A model generated the notes under the pieces. The model did no database searches, had not been told where the DNA came from, and saw only the letters and a program-made list of their open reading frames with translations. A stretch of 64,000 bases of DNA from an uncultured Alphaproteobacteria bacterium (lineage in GTDB: Bacteria > Pseudomonadota > Alphaproteobacteria > Micavibrionales > Micavibrionaceae): contig CALHAR010000002.1 in assembly GCA_937931645.1 (NCBI GenBank), positions 1-64,000 of the forward strand, written 5' to 3'. This document shows positions 62,247-64,000 of this stretch, one piece after another. A program made the position numbers and the translations under genes. Every line of letters begins with the position of its first letter. The first letter of the stretch is position 1.

Positions 62247-64000
62247 GGTTCTAAGCTTGTTATTTCTTTTTCAACACGTTGGAACTCGATTGTAATTTTT
62301 TTTATTAAATCTGGGCGCTCTTGTTGAGCTTCTGATTCATCCTGTAGCTTTGACGCATAATCACCGAGGATATTGGCGCAAGCTGAACGTGCTGCTCCTT
62401 TTAGGCTGTGGGCTAATTCACTTAGGTCATGGAAGTTTTGGTTTTCGTGCGCCTGTGAAATTTTCTCTATCAAAGGTTTTGTCATTTCAATGAACATGCC
62501 GAGCATTTCGATAGTATCTTCGTCAAGCCCTCCCATTTGTTCAACAACGGCATTTTGATCGATAGCGGGTTTTTCTGATATGGAGATTTTGGTGTTTTTT
62601 GATTTTTGAGTTGTTGCTGTGTTATGTGTTTCTTCCAATAACCCCCAGCGGACAAGAAGGCGTTGAAGTTGACCTAAAGAAACAGGTTTAAGTAAACATT
62701 CATCAAAACCGTGTGACATATAATTTTGACGTTGGCTCATTTGTACGTCTGCGGTAAGTGATATTACGGGGAAGTGGCGATTATTTTTTTTATCGTCCTC
62801 ACGGATTTTTTTTATAACGTCATAACCATCCATTTCGGGCATGTGCAGATCTGTTAAAAGGATTCCATATTCACCACTCGAAATACACTCTAAGGCTTCT
62901 ATACCATTTTCAACGAAGGTCGCGTCAACGCCGAGTTTATCTAGTTGACGCTGTAACACATCGCGGACGCTTGCGGTGTCTTCGGCGACAAGAAGTTTTG
63001 TTGGTCCATCAGTAGACATCTTCTCGACTTTACTGGCCGCGTCTTGAACGGCTTCGCCCAACCCAATGCGGCTGGCAGGTTTTGTGAGGTAAGTTACCCC
63101 AAGCGACTGTAATGTGTGTTGCAAACCTGCATCTTCACGTACTGTATACATGATGAAACCAGTAAAAGGACGTAATTCCATCAGTTCGCGTATCAGATCA
63201 AGCCCTAACCCATCAGGCAAGCCTTGATCAATGATTGCAACGTCGAATGGGCGGCGGATAGCAAGTTCTAAAGCTTCTCCATAAGTTGGACAACTTTCTA
63301 CTGTTGCACCCATAGACTGTAGAGATCTCATAATTTCTTTTGCCCCTTGGGGATGGTCTTCAACAGATAAAATAGATAATCCATCGAGTGAGGGCATAGC
63401 GGTGTTTTGAGAATCGGTGGCTACCTCTTCAGTCGGAATTTCAAACCAGAAAGTTGAGCCTTTGCCTTCAGTTGATTGAACACCAATTTCTCCGCCCATA
63501 ATCTCAACAAGCTTTTTACTAATTGATAACCCTAAACCTGTACCCCCATATTTACGTGATGTTGAGTTATCCGCTTGTGTGAAAGGCGTAAAGAGAGTGT
63601 CGGCGATATCTTGGCTCATACCAATACCTGTATCGGTGATTTCAAAACGCAAACCGACTTTATTTTCTTTTGTTTCAATATGTTGGCACTCTTTAGTGAT
63701 TTTAATTGTTACCGTCCCTTTATGGGTGAATTTTAAGGCATTACTCATGAGGTTCATGATGACTTGTCTTAGGCGTTTAGGGTCACCGACGACGACAAAG
63801 GGTACATCTTTTGCAATGTCGTCTTTAAGACCGACAGGTTTTCCTTGGACTTTAACTGCCATGGCCTCATTAATTCCGTAAGCGAGGGTACGAACAGGAA
63901 CTTCAAAGTTATCGAGAGCCATTTGGTTTGCATCCATTTTCGCAAAATCTAAGATATCATCTAAAATTTCAAGTAAACCACTGGCAGAGTTCTTGGCTGT
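62243..64000 (-). CDS. Hybrid sensor histidine kinase, C-terminal part (partial)
   Basis: An open frame from the right edge to 62243. The ATG at 63937 is internal, because codons upstream read ...SGLLEILDDILDFAKMD, the second helix of a HisKA domain whose phospho-His lies outside the window. Then follow a HATPase (NLMSNALKFTHKG, DTGIGM, GGTGLGLSI), a first receiver (VAIIDQGLPDGLG), a second receiver (ILLTDLHMPEMDG) and an Hpt domain (LAHSLKGAARSAC). All catalytic residues seen are intact. The multi-step relay could signal to the single-domain regulator at 51966; this is inferred from location. Confidence 0.92.
   Translation of the reverse strand, partial: TAKNSASGLLEILDDILDFAKMDANQMALDNFEVPVRTLAYGINEAMAVKVQGKPVGLKDDIAKDVPFVVVGDPKRLRQVIMNLMSNALKFTHKGTVTIKITKECQHIETKENKVGLRFEITDTGIGMSQDIADTLFTPFTQADNSTSRKYGGTGLGLSISKKLVEIMGGEIGVQSTEGKGSTFWFEIPTEEVATDSQNTAMPSLDGLSILSVEDHPQGAKEIMRSLQSMGATVESCPTYGEALELAIRRPFDVAIIDQGLPDGLGLDLIRELMELRPFTGFIMYTVREDAGLQHTLQSLGVTYLTKPASRIGLGEAVQDAASKVEKMSTDGPTKLLVAEDTASVRDVLQRQLDKLGVDATFVENGIEALECISSGEYGILLTDLHMPEMDGYDVIKKIREDDKKNNRHFPVISLTADVQMSQRQNYMSHGFDECLLKPVSLGQLQRLLVRWGLLEETHNTATTQKSKNTKISISEKPAIDQNAVVEQMGGLDEDTIEMLGMFIEMTKPLIEKISQAHENQNFHDLSELAHSLKGAARSACANILGDYASKLQDESEAQQERPDLIKKITIEFQRVEKEITSLEP

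Overview
This window looks like a chromosomal segment of a fairly AT-rich alphaproteobacterium. The evidence is the gene set and order: the series running DUF2066 protein, AI-2E-type permease, HdaA beside purM; DivK-PleD next to an EipB (DUF1849) protein; a PodJ-like Sel1/peptidoglycan-binding protein; a tiny aa3 oxidase subunit IV; UbiM; and the pyrB-plsY-dprA-topA ... rnr-rpmG neighbourhood. No tRNA, rRNA, CRISPR array, insertion sequence or prophage was recognised. Species cannot be assigned from the sequence alone.

Layout. 1-4.6 kb (mostly minus strand): the N-terminal part of a very large secreted repeat-type protein that runs off the left edge, a small membrane protein, UbiM and the ABC-F ATPase Uup. 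4.7-7.8 kb: DUF5679 mini-protein, PodJ-like polarity protein, unknown secreted protein. 7.8-19.3 kb: IspE, TPR protein, ETF-ubiquinone oxidoreductase, an unusual uracil-DNA glycosylase, a soluble-type lytic transglycosylase, a HisN-like phosphatase, AlaS and a RelA/SpoT-like protein of unknown role. 19.5-30.7 kb: Ndk, a large 7TM hybrid kinase, CoxIV, PurM, DUF2066, permease, HdaA, SixA, RNase D, YihY. 30.8-40.7 kb: AspS, an isolated AIPR-family (phage-defence type) gene, SOUL and PhnA-domain genes, a strongly structured non-coding element, a diguanylate cyclase, EipB, DivK, PleD, a queuosine-precursor-type transporter divergent from an XRE regulator, and L33. 40.8-51.3 kb: RNase R, a UDP-glucuronate epimerase, an outer-membrane barrel, a 540-base gene graveyard with a REP-like unit and a decayed gene copy, a P-loop kinase, TopA, DprA, PlsY, PyrB.

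51.3-64 kb is the most interesting part. A prepilin peptidase lies divergent from an operon-like run of a response regulator, a secretin lipoprotein, a protein joining Ig-like choice-of-anchor repeats to a PilP/GspC-like C-terminal domain, a GspE/PilQ ATPase, a PilR/GspF platform protein, two bitopic inner-membrane proteins with PilN/PilO-like topology and two proteins with pilin-like N-termini that lack the usual Glu5. A hybrid histidine kinase converges on it from the right and runs off the window. I read this as a divergent type IVb-like pilus or pseudopilus secretion machine with its own signalling proteins. A well-placed promoter overlapped by an inverted repeat sits between peptidase and operon.

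Two themes recur: two-component and c-di-GMP control (hybrid kinases, DivK, PleD, a second GGDEF protein, a dedicated response regulator) and cell-envelope or surface functions (EipB, PodJ-like, transglycosylase, giant secreted protein, pilus).
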